From Grimontia indica (GTDB lineage: Bacteria; Pseudomonadota; Gammaproteobacteria; Enterobacterales; Vibrionaceae): a stretch of 64,000 nucleotides of DNA. Both the position numbers and the translations under genes were made by a program. Each line of letters starts with the position of its first letter. Within the stretch, counting starts at the first letter, position 1. Below are positions 8,162 through 16,886 of this stretch, piece by piece. The stretch spans positions 168,557 to 232,556 of the forward strand of contig NZ_ANFM02000002.1 in assembly GCF_000333895.2 (NCBI RefSeq). The letters run 5' to 3'. The notes below the pieces were generated by a model. It did no database searches, had not been told where the DNA came from, and worked only from the letters and a program-made list of their open reading frames with translations.

Positions 8162-8524
8162 TTACTGCCCGACAATATGCCGCCAGTTTTCAATATAAAA
8201 CCAGACCGCTCCCGCCGTCACGGCGAAGATCAGGAACAGGGCAATACGCCAGATGGTGCGGCTGCTGCGGGGAAGTAACTCTTTCTCGCACTGCTTGCAT
8301 GCACTCATAAATCCGCGCATGTCATCCACTTCATAGCCATCTTCATGTACGGCTTTGTTGCGGATGGTGGCAATGAAGCGAAGCTTGGAAATCACATCAT
8401 GCGGCAGACGTTCCTGACAGCTGCTCACCAATTCATGCAATCCACGACCTTCTGCGTGGTAGTGTTCTTTGAGGAGCCGTTCCAGACGCCGACTCTGTCT
8501 CACGACAATGGCAATTTCATCCAT
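8162..8524 (-). CDS. Small membrane-anchored HEPN/DUF4145-like protein
   Basis: A 120-residue protein with an N-terminal helical domain (1-85) and one C-terminal membrane helix (about 92-111). The helical domain contains IRNKAVHEDG: Arg55, Asn56 and His60 form the RX4H motif of HEPN domains, and the surrounding ISKLRFIATIRN resembles DUF4145-type proteins. HEPN domains are often RNases in toxins and defence systems, but many are only structural. The gene stands alone between yhhN and a DUF2500 gene with its own terminator, with no antitoxin-like partner. Name and function are inferences from the motif only. Confidence 0.55.
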   Translation of the reverse strand: MDEIAIVVRQSRRLERLLKEHYHAEGRGLHELVSSCQERLPHDVISKLRFIATIRNKAVHEDGYEVDDMRGFMSACKQCEKELLPRSSRTIWRIALFLIFAVTAGAVWFYIENWRHIVGQ

Positions 8525-8737
8525 GCAGGCCTCCTTCTTCTATTTAGTCCACCTCATATCATTAGCTTACGTCATAACACTAAAACTGAGAATGCACTTT
8601 AACTTTGTTTACATTAGCGCCAATGCTGAGCAGGATAAGTGGAGTGGATCACGAAATTTCCGCTCATCAGGTTTGCGAAATGGGTCTGTGAAGTAGACTC
8701 ATTGCCGACCGATAATGGCCGGATAAAGGAGAACACC

Positions 8738-9073
8738 GTGCCGATTTCTGTGATATTGCTCGTAGGCGCCCTCGCGGTGATCGCTGGTGTTTATTTTGTA
8801 CTGACCATGCAAAAGCACATGCTGGGCCAAGGGGCGGAAGAGCGCTCCATTGATATCCGCATTCTCGACAAGCAATCTGTCGCCATTCCCGACCCGCAAC
8901 AGCATGAAGATCCGGAAGAGTACTGGATCTATGTCGAACCGATGGAAGGCGGACCAAAACGGGAATTTCAGGTGGGTATTCACTACTACCATGCCCTACA
9001 ACCCGGTGATTGTGGCACCCTGACCTATCGCGGCGCTGAATTTATCCACTTTGCCAAGCTACAGCGCCACTAA
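8738..9073 (+). CDS. DUF2500 (YhhM-like) membrane-anchored protein
   Basis: A 111-residue protein with an N-terminal membrane anchor (about 3-22) and a soluble C-terminal domain ending HALQPGDCGTLTYRGAEFIHF, similar to the DUF2500/YhhM C-terminus as I recall it (YHALTVGDKGTLSYKG in E. coli). The frame extends upstream to 8639, but GTG 8738 has AAAGGAG seven bases before it and gives the expected membrane N-terminus, so I chose it. It converges with the acyltransferase gene, whose stop lies 10 bases away. Function unknown. Confidence 0.8.
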   Translation: MPISVILLVGALAVIAGVYFVLTMQKHMLGQGAEERSIDIRILDKQSVAIPDPQQHEDPEEYWIYVEPMEGGPKREFQVGIHYYHALQPGDCGTLTYRGAEFIHFAKLQRH

Positions 9074-9083
9074 AGCCTTCGTC

Positions 9084-10190
9084 TTATGGCACCAGCCATG
9101 ACGTAAAACGCGACTTCGACAATCCCACACTGGCCATGTAAGACAACACGAACACGGCCAGTGTCACCAAGGGGATGGTCAGCCATGTCATTCCCGGCGT
9201 GAACGCCAACTCCCTCACAGGCCAGAGAAAGACGGGATGCACCAGATAAATCCCCAGCGAATGACAGCTAACCGCCGCGACCTTTCGCTGCATAGGCTCA
9301 GATACCCGCTCCGCCCAATGTTGGCAAAGCCCGAATACCATCGCAGCAATCAATACCGTGTTCAGGGTTTTATAGGAAAACCATCCCGCACTTGTGTATC
9401 GATAGTTTGAGACGCTTTCAGAAATGGCGGTGTACTCGGTTGCCACCAGCGCCGAGATGCCGATAAACAGCAGCCACTTCAACGGCAGTTTGCTTTGGTG
9501 CAACAGATAACCCAGCAGCAAATAGCCGCCATAAAGCACCAAGTCTTCCACCAGCCCCAGCGATATACCGGCAAGCCACGCTGCACTCAAGACTAACCAA
9601 GACCCCAACAACGCATAAAAAAGCCCCGGATCATCCCGCTGGGCAACAGGGCGTAATATCGGAACCAAGAGATAAAGCGGAATAAAGTAATAGAAAAAAC
9701 CTAAGTGATAGTAAGTTTCTTCGGTTGGAAAGGAGGTTAACCGCTGTACAGTTTCCGTCCAATTTACATTTTGTAACGAAATCCCGGCCAATACCGCGTA
9801 AAAAACCGACCATGCAACAAACGGCACGAACACTTTCATAACTCGTCGACGGACAAAGTATCCCGGCGAAAATGGACGGGTGTCTGAAAGCAATAATGCA
9901 CCGGTAATCATGATAAAAACCGGGACAGCCCAGCGACTTGCACCATTAATGGCTATCGCTGAAACCCAGTCGCTTTGCGGGATTTCGCCCATCAGGTAGC
10001 GATAAGGCCCCAACACATGAATGGCGATCACCGCCACCGCGGCGACCACCCGCAACAGCTCAATATAAAAGACTTTTTTCTGGGTTTGGCTGCTCAAACT
10101 TGATGTTCTCTCTGCATGTTTCATTTCCACACTAACCGTCGGTGACATTTCCATCAATCCGAATATAAAACAAACAATATTAACCACCAT
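9084..10190 (-). CDS. Acyltransferase 3 family integral membrane protein
   Basis: A protein of up to 368 residues with about ten membrane segments. The motif ELLRVVAAVAVIAIH near residue 44 with its Arg and His and the later RRRVMKVFVPFVAWS are typical of the Acyl_transf_3 family (OafA, WecH), which O-acetylates or succinylates surface sugars at the inner membrane. The start is uncertain: the frame opens at 10190, but ATGs at 10154, 10148 and 10124 are equally possible and none has a strong ribosome site. No polysaccharide cluster surrounds it, so the substrate cannot be told. Confidence 0.8.
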   Translation of the reverse strand: MVVNIVCFIFGLMEMSPTVSVEMKHAERTSSLSSQTQKKVFYIELLRVVAAVAVIAIHVLGPYRYLMGEIPQSDWVSAIAINGASRWAVPVFIMITGALLLSDTRPFSPGYFVRRRVMKVFVPFVAWSVFYAVLAGISLQNVNWTETVQRLTSFPTEETYYHLGFFYYFIPLYLLVPILRPVAQRDDPGLFYALLGSWLVLSAAWLAGISLGLVEDLVLYGGYLLLGYLLHQSKLPLKWLLFIGISALVATEYTAISESVSNYRYTSAGWFSYKTLNTVLIAAMVFGLCQHWAERVSEPMQRKVAAVSCHSLGIYLVHPVFLWPVRELAFTPGMTWLTIPLVTLAVFVLSYMASVGLSKSRFTSWLVP

Positions 10191-10320
10191 TTATTAATTT
10201 ATTGTTAATTTTTATGCCTGCAAAAGTCATTATTGATAGCACTAAGTATTGCAAAATGACATTTCTATGACCTAGGATGCTTTCCAGTTAAATGGACCGT
10301 TGTATGACATGGAGGATCTG

Positions 10321-11922
10321 ATGCAGTCATCAGCTTCGCAACAACAATCTGGCGGGAAGCCGAACAAGTCGTTTTTTTCCCGTTTTCTCGATACCGTCGA
10401 ATTCCTCGGCAACCTTCTTCCTCACCCGGTAACCCTGTTTGCCATTCTGTGTGTGATCATTTTCTTTGCATCGGGTATCGCCGGCTATTTTGGCCTTTCC
10501 GTCGCTGACCCTCGTCCGGAAGGTGCCGCAGGCCGCGCTGCCGATGACATGATTTACGTCAACAGCCTGCTGAACGCTGAAGGCGTGCAACTTATCGTCA
10601 CCAACCTGGTGAAAAACTTCACCGGCTTTGCGCCACTGGGTACCGTGCTGGTTGCCATGATGGGTGTGGCGGTTGCTGAGCACTCAGGCCTGCTGTCTGC
10701 CACCATGCGTTCTATGGTGATGGGCGCCTCTCGCCGTATGGTCACACTGACCGTGGTATTCGCAGGTATCATCTCTAACACCGCTTCTGAGCTTGGCTAT
10801 GTGGTGCTGATCCCACTGGCAGCGATGATCTTCCACTCACTGGGTCGTCACCCACTGGCGGGTCTGGCTGCAGCATTTGCGGGCGTATCCGGCGGCTATT
10901 CAGCGAACCTGTTGCTGGGTACCGTTGACCCACTGCTGTCAGGCATCACTGAAACCTCGGCACAGATGATTGACCCAACTTACACGGTTGGCCCTGAAGC
11001 AAACTGGTACTTCATGTTTGCCTCCACCTTCCTCATCACCATTCTGGGTGCCTTGGTGACTGAGAAAATCGTTGAGCCGAAACTGGGCAAATACGACCAA
11101 TCGATGGCAGCGGAAGATTTCGAGGCCAAAGAAGCGGGCAAAGTGACTGCGATTGAGAAGCGCGGTATGCGTAACGCAGGTATCGCTGCACTGGCAGTAT
11201 CAGCCGCGCTGGCACTGACCATCGTGCCTGAGTGGGGCATCCTGCGTCACCCGGAAACCGGTGAAGTGGCAGGCTCTCCGTTCCTGAAAGGTATCGTGGC
11301 CTTCATCCTGGTGTTCTTTGCGATTCCTGGTTTTGTTTACGGTAAGACTGTCGGTACCATGAAGAACGACCGTGACGTGATTGATGCGATGGCGAAATCC
11401 ATCAGCGCCATGGGTCTGTACATCGTACTGGTGTTCTTCGCGGCGCAATTCGTTGCTCTGTTCAAATGGACTAACTTCGGTCAGGTGATTGCGGTCGGTG
11501 GTGCTGACTTCCTTCAAAGCATCGGTCTGACAGGCCCAATGCTGTTCTTCGCCTTCATCATCATGTGCGGCATCATCAACCTGACTCTGGGTTCGGCGTC
11601 AGCACAATGGGCAGTTACCGCGCCAATCTTCGTCCCTATGCTGATGCTGGTTGGCTACGCGCCGGAGACTATTCAGGCGGCTTACCGTATCGGTGACTCA
11701 GTGACCAACCTTATCACCCCGATGATGAGTTACTTCGGCCTGATTCTAGCAGTCGCAGCAAGATATAAGCGTGACCTGGGTATCGGCACTTTGATTGCCA
11801 CCATGCTGCCATACACACTGGTGTTCCTGGCGGGCTGGAGCGTGTTCTTCTACCTGTGGGTATTCGTGGCAGGCTTCCCAGTCGGTCCGGGCGCTGAGAC
11901 CTATTTCAACTTCCAGCAGTAA
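10321..11922 (+). CDS. AbgT/MtrF family transporter
   Basis: A 533-residue inner-membrane protein with about 11-13 hydrophobic segments. Family features include LLPHPVTLFAIL near the start, EHSGLLSATMR, ISNTASELGYVVLIPL, SGGYSANLLLGTVDPLL and, near the end, GDSVTNLITPMMSYFGLIL. AbgT-family proteins import p-aminobenzoyl-glutamate (E. coli AbgT) or export sulfonamides and p-aminobenzoate (MtrF, YdaH). ATG 10321 follows GGAGG; a frame extension to TTG 10300 is less likely. There is no abgAB hydrolase nearby, so the transported compound is open. A strong terminator follows. Confidence 0.9.
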   Translation: MQSSASQQQSGGKPNKSFFSRFLDTVEFLGNLLPHPVTLFAILCVIIFFASGIAGYFGLSVADPRPEGAAGRAADDMIYVNSLLNAEGVQLIVTNLVKNFTGFAPLGTVLVAMMGVAVAEHSGLLSATMRSMVMGASRRMVTLTVVFAGIISNTASELGYVVLIPLAAMIFHSLGRHPLAGLAAAFAGVSGGYSANLLLGTVDPLLSGITETSAQMIDPTYTVGPEANWYFMFASTFLITILGALVTEKIVEPKLGKYDQSMAAEDFEAKEAGKVTAIEKRGMRNAGIAALAVSAALALTIVPEWGILRHPETGEVAGSPFLKGIVAFILVFFAIPGFVYGKTVGTMKNDRDVIDAMAKSISAMGLYIVLVFFAAQFVALFKWTNFGQVIAVGGADFLQSIGLTGPMLFFAFIIMCGIINLTLGSASAQWAVTAPIFVPMLMLVGYAPETIQAAYRIGDSVTNLITPMMSYFGLILAVAARYKRDLGIGTLIATMLPYTLVFLAGWSVFFYLWVFVAGFPVGPGAETYFNFQQ

Positions 11923-11941
11923 GAGTGAAACTCTCTTCCCT

Positions 11942-11970
11942 AAACAGCCGGTCTTGACCGGCTGTTTTTC
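11942..11970 (+). terminator. Terminator after the AbgT-family gene
   Basis: AAACAGCCGGTC (11942-11953) / GACCGGCTGTTT (11956-11967) with a 2-base gap, then TTCTTTT. Confidence 0.9.
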
Positions 11971-12096
11971 TTTTACGTTATGCGTGACGTTTCACCCGCT
12001 GATAGAATCCTTTATTAACCTGAGTGAAAACGCCATAAACTCGGGTCTGTTTGCCATTAAGTGATATGCTAATAAGAAAACAACGCCGGATTCCAC

Positions 12097-13107
12097 ATGC
12101 CAATTGAACACCCTTTTTTATTTTCCCGCGAGGATGCGCTAACCGAGACCATGGAAAAGGTGATTGCCCCGTTTTGGGCGAACCGTCAGCACGGTGAATT
12201 CGTCGGCCATGATGGCCTGCGTTTGAACTGGTGCGCCTTTACCAAGCCCGAGCACACCCGCGCGATTGTGGTGGTCAATGGGCGTATTGAAGGGGTGGCG
12301 AAATATCAGGAAATTTTTTTCGACCTCTTCAACCAAGGCTTTGATGTTTACAGCTATGACCACCGTGGTCAGGGCCACAGCCAGCGTCTGGTGACAGGTT
12401 CAGATATCGGCCATGTGGTGGAGTTCGACCATTACGTTGACGACCTCGATACCTTTATCAATGAAGTCGTCACCACCAAGACCCACAGCCAGCGCATGAT
12501 CCTCGCCCATTCCATGGGTGGTGCTATTTCTGTGCTTTATGCTGCGCGTAAACCCAATGCCATTGATGCGATTGCGCTAAGCGCACCCATGCTCGGCATT
12601 AACTTGTCACGCCCTTTGCAAATGGCAGCCAAGCCGCTGTGTAAAGTGCTGTCTAAGCTCCAGCACCCAGCAGGTTTCGCGCCGGGTCAGGTGCCGTATT
12701 GGGCAAAGCCTTTCAAGCACAACCTGCTGACGCAATCTGAAGCGCGCTATCAGTGGTTCCGCGAACTGTATGAAAGTGATGAGACACTCAAAGTGGGCGG
12801 CCCGAGCGCGCAGTGGATTTGGCAAAGTATGGATGCCTGCGAGCGCGCCGTGAAAACCGCCACTGACATCGATATGCCAATCCTGCTGATGCAAGCCGCG
12901 CGTGATGAGATTGTCTGCAATGGCGTGATGTTCCAATTCCATCGTGAGCGTCAGGCAGCAGGCCTGCCGATTCAGTTCGAAATTCTGGCCGGTTCCCGCC
13001 ATGAACTCCTGTTCGAGCGCGACGTGACCCGCGATAAATCACTGACATTGGCTCTGACATTTTTCGACTCGCTCAGTGAAGAAACCGAGCTAGAACAAAC
13101 CGCATAA
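12097..13107 (+). CDS. pldB: Lysophospholipase L2 (alpha/beta hydrolase)
   Basis: A 336-residue alpha/beta hydrolase. The nucleophile elbow is AHSMGG with Ser139; YDHRGQGHS precedes it; the likely catalytic Asp is in QAARDEIV and the His in GSRHELLFE. PldB hydrolyses lysophospholipids at the inner membrane. The assignment is helped by the neighbour: pldB-yigL is a conserved pair in gammaproteobacteria, and yigL follows 133 bases downstream here. The elbow has Ala in place of the more usual Gly at its first position. Confidence 0.9.
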   Translation: MPIEHPFLFSREDALTETMEKVIAPFWANRQHGEFVGHDGLRLNWCAFTKPEHTRAIVVVNGRIEGVAKYQEIFFDLFNQGFDVYSYDHRGQGHSQRLVTGSDIGHVVEFDHYVDDLDTFINEVVTTKTHSQRMILAHSMGGAISVLYAARKPNAIDAIALSAPMLGINLSRPLQMAAKPLCKVLSKLQHPAGFAPGQVPYWAKPFKHNLLTQSEARYQWFRELYESDETLKVGGPSAQWIWQSMDACERAVKTATDIDMPILLMQAARDEIVCNGVMFQFHRERQAAGLPIQFEILAGSRHELLFERDVTRDKSLTLALTFFDSLSEETELEQTA

Positions 13108-13240
13108 GCCTATCTAAATTTCCGGTCAGTTTTTTCCTAAAGCGGAAAAATTGGCCGGCATTTTGATCCCTTTTATTTCCCCTTTTTCTGGATACACTGG
13201 AGAGGTGTTTAAAAACATCTTCTCTCCTATTGAGGTATCC

Positions 13241-14041
13241 ATGTACAAAATCGTTGCATCTGATCTCGACGGCACTCTACTTACTCCTGAACACACCATC
13301 GCGCCTTTTACCCGAGAAGTGCTTCAGCGCCTTCATGCAAAAGGGGAGCACTTTGTGTTCGCCACTGGCCGTCACCACATCGATGTGGCACACATCCGCA
13401 AAAGCGTTGGCATTCCAGCTTGCATGATCACCTCTAACGGTGCCCGCGTGCATGATGAAAATGACAAGCTGATCTTCAGCCGTAATGTTGACCCTGCATT
13501 GGTTGCCCAACTGGTGGAAATGGTGAAAGGCGACGAAACCATCACCATCCACATTTACCGCGAAAATGACTGGCTGCTGAACCGCGTTGACGAAGACCTG
13601 GCGAAATACCACAAAGATTCTGGCTTCAGCTTCAAAGAGTTCGATGTGGAAAATCCACCGGTTGATGACGTAGCGAAAATCTTCTTTATCCGTCACGACC
13701 ACGATTACCTGATGGGTTACGAGCAAAAGTTCGTCGAAACCTTCGGTGACAAAGTCAGCGTGGCCTTCTCAACCCCATTTTGTCTGGAAGTGATGGCCGC
13801 GGGTGTTTCTAAAGGTGAAGCACTGAAAGCGGTAGCGGAAATCAAAGGTTTCAGCCTGAACGAGTGTATCGCGTTTGGTGATGGAATGAATGACGTGGAA
13901 ATGCTGAGTGCTGCGAAGAAAGGTCTCATCATGGAAACGGCACACCCGCGCGTGAAAGCGACCTTGCCGGACAATGAAGTGATTGGCAGCAACGCCGAAG
14001 AAGCGGTCGCCCGTTATCTGGAAACACATCTACTGGGCTAA
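13241..14041 (+). CDS. yigL: HAD phosphatase YigL (Cof-type)
   Basis: A 266-residue Cof-type HAD hydrolase. Motif I is ASDLDGTLL (nucleophile Asp), motif II lies at MITSNGARVH, motif III is the Lys in SKGEAL and motif IV is FGDGMNDVEML. E. coli YigL dephosphorylates pyridoxal phosphate and sugar phosphates. The open frame extends to 13151, but ATG 13241 has TGAGG five bases upstream and places motif I at the usual position. It follows pldB as in E. coli. Confidence 0.92.
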   Translation: MYKIVASDLDGTLLTPEHTIAPFTREVLQRLHAKGEHFVFATGRHHIDVAHIRKSVGIPACMITSNGARVHDENDKLIFSRNVDPALVAQLVEMVKGDETITIHIYRENDWLLNRVDEDLAKYHKDSGFSFKEFDVENPPVDDVAKIFFIRHDHDYLMGYEQKFVETFGDKVSVAFSTPFCLEVMAAGVSKGEALKAVAEIKGFSLNECIAFGDGMNDVEMLSAAKKGLIMETAHPRVKATLPDNEVIGSNAEEAVARYLETHLLG

Positions 14042-14063
14042 TCACATTGCCAAGTAGATAGCC

Positions 14064-14094
14064 AAACGGCAGCGCTCCCCCTCGCTGCCGTTTT
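14064..14094. terminator. Bidirectional terminator between yigL and the EVE gene
   Basis: AAACGGCAGCG (14064-14074) / CGCTGCCGTTT (14083-14093) with an 8-base loop, T-run on the plus strand; it separates two converging genes. Confidence 0.85.
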
Positions 14095-14099
14095 CTTAT

Positions 14100-14567
14100 T
14101 TAACGCTTAAACCCACCTTCCGACATCGCGATAATTTCATCCCACTGTGCTTCGGTCACCGGCATGATGCTGAGACGGCTGCCCTTCTTCACCAGCGGTA
14201 ATTCTTCCAGTGCCGGATTCGCTTTGATGCGTGCCAAAGAGACATATTTCAGGTGCTGGCGGTATTCCACATCCACCATGATCCAACGGGGATTATCCGG
14301 CGAGCTTTTGGGATCAAAATAGGCACTTTCCGGGTCGAACTGGAAATGATCCGGATAAGCTTCTTTCACCACTTCGGCGATACCCACCACACCCACATCT
14401 TTGCAAGAAGAATGGTAAATAAACACTTTATCGCCAAGCTTCATCCCATCACGCATCATGTTTCGTGCCTGATAATTTCGTACACCTTCCCAGCAAGAGA
14501 CCTTTTGTTGTTTTAAGGTGTCTATAGAAAAGGTATCGGGCTCGGTTTTCATCAGCCAATACGCCAT
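14100..14567 (-). CDS. EVE domain protein (YTH-like fold)
   Basis: A 155-residue single-domain protein. It opens with YWLMKTEPDTFSID and continues with WEGVRNYQARNMMRDGMKLGDKVFIYHS, the hallmark of EVE domains (relatives of thymocyte nuclear protein 1). The fold binds modified bases in nucleic acids in some contexts, sometimes fused to restriction enzymes. This stand-alone form is widespread in proteobacterial core genomes and its role is unknown. ATG 14567 follows GGGGAAA. No restriction gene is adjacent. Confidence 0.9.
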   Translation of the reverse strand: MAYWLMKTEPDTFSIDTLKQQKVSCWEGVRNYQARNMMRDGMKLGDKVFIYHSSCKDVGVVGIAEVVKEAYPDHFQFDPESAYFDPKSSPDNPRWIMVDVEYRQHLKYVSLARIKANPALEELPLVKKGSRLSIMPVTEAQWDEIIAMSEGGFKR

Positions 14568-14641
14568 AATTTCCCCGTTTCAGCTTTTGGTTTTCCCAAA
14601 GTTGTACCCCGTTGGGCTTTGAATGAGAAGAGGAATCTCCG

Positions 14642-16183
14642 TTGATTATCCAAAAACGCCGCCTTTCCCACGTGCTGGGTCTGCTCTCCGCTGCCGCCTT
14701 GCTTTCTGCCTGCAGCCAAACACCATCAGGCCCGGTCGAGCTCGGTAACTCTGACGATTTAAACCCACAGCAGGAGATTGCTAAAGTGGCAGGGATTCAA
14801 CCCCAGCGCTTTATGCTGCGCGGTGAAGTCACCCTCGGGCATGAAATCCGCGCCATCACACCTTGTGGCAGCAACACTCAATACTGGCTGCAACTGCCGG
14901 ACTTGCTCAATCAAGAAGGTCAGGCGCTGACCATGGAGCCTTACCAAAGTGTGTATGGCGAAGTGATTGGCGAATTCGTAAAACCCGCGATGGATGGCTT
15001 TGCGGCGGATTACCCGGCAACGTTCAAGGTGACTCAACTGAACCTGATGTCGGCAGAAATCGATGGCTGCAACCAAATGAGAAACCGCACCGTGGCGTCC
15101 GGCAATGAGCCGTTCTGGTCAGTGTCTCTAGAAGGCAATACGCTCAATTACCAACAACTCGGCTATGAAGCGGAGACATTCACCCTAACTGGCCGAAATA
15201 TTTCTCCAGCTGCCCGAATCTATCAGGCCAATGGCGCGACACTCACACTTCGTCCAGAGCTTTGCAATGACACCATGAGCGACAGCATTTACGGCTGGCG
15301 TTCAACCTTCGCCAAAGGCAACAAAACCCTGACGGGCTGCGCGACGCTCTCGGCCGACGACCCGACACTCGGCTGGGTCGGCGATTATCAGGGCATGACC
15401 AACCTCGGCGGCCAGTCACTCACCACCACCTTAGTGCTCAATCCCGACCATACGGCCACAACCCGCTATGAGCAGGCAGGCGAAGATGCGGTTGTGGAAA
15501 CCGGTATCTGGCAACAGGTTAGCGATAGCAAGGTTCAGGTGATGATGACTCGCCATCAGGGACAATATCTGGTCAGTGAGCGCCTTTTCACCCGCAGCGG
15601 CTTTACCCTGAAAGCCGAAAAGGAAATCATCAATGGCCGCGAATACAGCCTGGGAACGGAGGGACTCGCGCTCTCTTTGATGGTCGGCAACCAGCAGCCT
15701 GTCATTTCCGGTGGTGTGGAAGGTTCAGCCACCTTTAACGAGAAAGTTGATGCGGCTTTTAAGGCGTATCTTGGCGAGGAAGGTGTGAAGCACGCAGCAG
15801 GCACCCGCTATCGCTGGCTGACACAGGATCTCAACGGTGACCTGCAGGATGAGCTGATGATATTCACCAACTGGTGTGGCACAGGCGGCTGCACCCTTTT
15901 GGTGTTTAACAATGACAGCAATGTCTGGCGCTTCAACAGCCGCATCACGCTGGTTCACCTGCCGTTTCAGATGAGCCAATCCACCAGCAACGGCTGGCAC
16001 GATCTCATCATGCCGGTTGGCGGAGGCGGGGCAAAAGCCTCTTCCCGCGTGCTGGAATTTAATGGCAAACGCTATCCGAGCAACCCTTCAGTGGCACCGG
16101 AAGTACTGTTGCCAGACAGCGCCGACCCTTACCTTTTCGCTGACGGTATTTATCCGCAGCAAGAAGGTGTTGAGCTGAAATAA
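14642..16183 (+). CDS. Multidomain COG3650-type outer-membrane lipoprotein
   Basis: A 513-residue secreted lipoprotein. The N-terminus has a basic start, a hydrophobic core and lipobox LLSAC (about residues 20-24). Residues 25-145 form one domain (FMLRGEVTLGHEIRAITPCG and following). From about 150 a segment starting ASGNEPFWSVSLEGN matches the COG3650/META-like pattern often seen in such lipoproteins, and a third segment (about 370-500) contains an unusual WCGTGGCTLLVF. The start is TTG 14642 behind GAGGA. Residue 23 is Ala and 24 Cys, so lipidation is likely; position +2 is Ser, which favours outer-membrane sorting. No function is known to me. The next gene starts on the following base. Confidence 0.7.
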   Translation: MIIQKRRLSHVLGLLSAAALLSACSQTPSGPVELGNSDDLNPQQEIAKVAGIQPQRFMLRGEVTLGHEIRAITPCGSNTQYWLQLPDLLNQEGQALTMEPYQSVYGEVIGEFVKPAMDGFAADYPATFKVTQLNLMSAEIDGCNQMRNRTVASGNEPFWSVSLEGNTLNYQQLGYEAETFTLTGRNISPAARIYQANGATLTLRPELCNDTMSDSIYGWRSTFAKGNKTLTGCATLSADDPTLGWVGDYQGMTNLGGQSLTTTLVLNPDHTATTRYEQAGEDAVVETGIWQQVSDSKVQVMMTRHQGQYLVSERLFTRSGFTLKAEKEIINGREYSLGTEGLALSLMVGNQQPVISGGVEGSATFNEKVDAAFKAYLGEEGVKHAAGTRYRWLTQDLNGDLQDELMIFTNWCGTGGCTLLVFNNDSNVWRFNSRITLVHLPFQMSQSTSNGWHDLIMPVGGGGAKASSRVLEFNGKRYPSNPSVAPEVLLPDSADPYLFADGIYPQQEGVELK

Positions 16184-16816
16184 ATGGAAAAGGTATCCCG
16201 AATGGCAGAAAAGCCAACGCCCTGCCCATCTTGCGGTTTTCACTACAACTGCCTGTGTGAAGCCGCGCCAAAGCTCGATAGCCAAGTGCGTATCGAGCTA
16301 TTAATGCACGAAACAGAAACCGGGCGCACCACCAATACCGGTCAGCTGCTGGAAAATGCGCTGCCGCATTGCAGACGCCACGTCTGGCAACGCAAAACGC
16401 CGCCACTGGAATTACTCACGCTGCTTGCCGACCCGGCTGCCCAGCCGTACCTGGTATTTCCCGGTGAAGGGGCTGTTGCGCTCGAAAAAGCAGTCAGCCG
16501 ACCGACGTCCAAACCGGAAGCCAAGCCGATTCACTTCATCATTGTCGATGCGACTTGGCAGCAGGCACGCAAGATGCTGCGCCAAAGCCCATGGCTTGAA
16601 GATGTGCCTATGGTGACACTGCCTGAAGGGCTCAGCACCCGCTATGCCCTGCGCCGCAATCAGCCGGAAGGTTCCCTTTGTACCTGCGAAGTCGGCATGG
16701 TGTTGATGGACGCCATGGTAGAAACCGAGAACGCGGTGGCATTGGGCCAATACTTCGATAAATTTATGCAAGTATTTGAAGCGGATAGACAACATCAATC
16801 GTTACAAAAGCTGTGA
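16184..16816 (+). CDS. tapT: DTW-domain tRNA-uridine aminocarboxypropyltransferase (TapT-like)
   Basis: A 210-residue protein with the DTW signature DATWQQARKM, an N-terminal CPSC...CLC cysteine set and a C-terminal STRYALRRNQPEGSLCTCE. E. coli TapT (YfiP) uses SAM to make acp3U at position 47 of certain tRNAs. ATG 16184 begins directly after the lipoprotein stop; ATG 16202 (MAEKPTP) is an alternative with AAGG upstream. The four cysteines probably bind zinc. No tRNA target can be read from the sequence. Confidence 0.88.
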   Translation: MEKVSRMAEKPTPCPSCGFHYNCLCEAAPKLDSQVRIELLMHETETGRTTNTGQLLENALPHCRRHVWQRKTPPLELLTLLADPAAQPYLVFPGEGAVALEKAVSRPTSKPEAKPIHFIIVDATWQQARKMLRQSPWLEDVPMVTLPEGLSTRYALRRNQPEGSLCTCEVGMVLMDAMVETENAVALGQYFDKFMQVFEADRQHQSLQKL

Positions 16817-16886
16817 TGGAGAAACTTGCACAGAATCTGGTCAGACCTTAATGTTAAGAAGGTAATCAATAAGAAAGGATTTGCAG

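Noticed and set aside
8162..8524. Toxin-antitoxin system
   Set aside because: No MNT-type or other small partner overlaps or adjoins the gene.
14100..14567. EVE protein as part of a restriction or defence system
   Set aside because: It stands alone with no nuclease, helicase or mobile gene beside it; stand-alone EVE proteins are common in core genomes.
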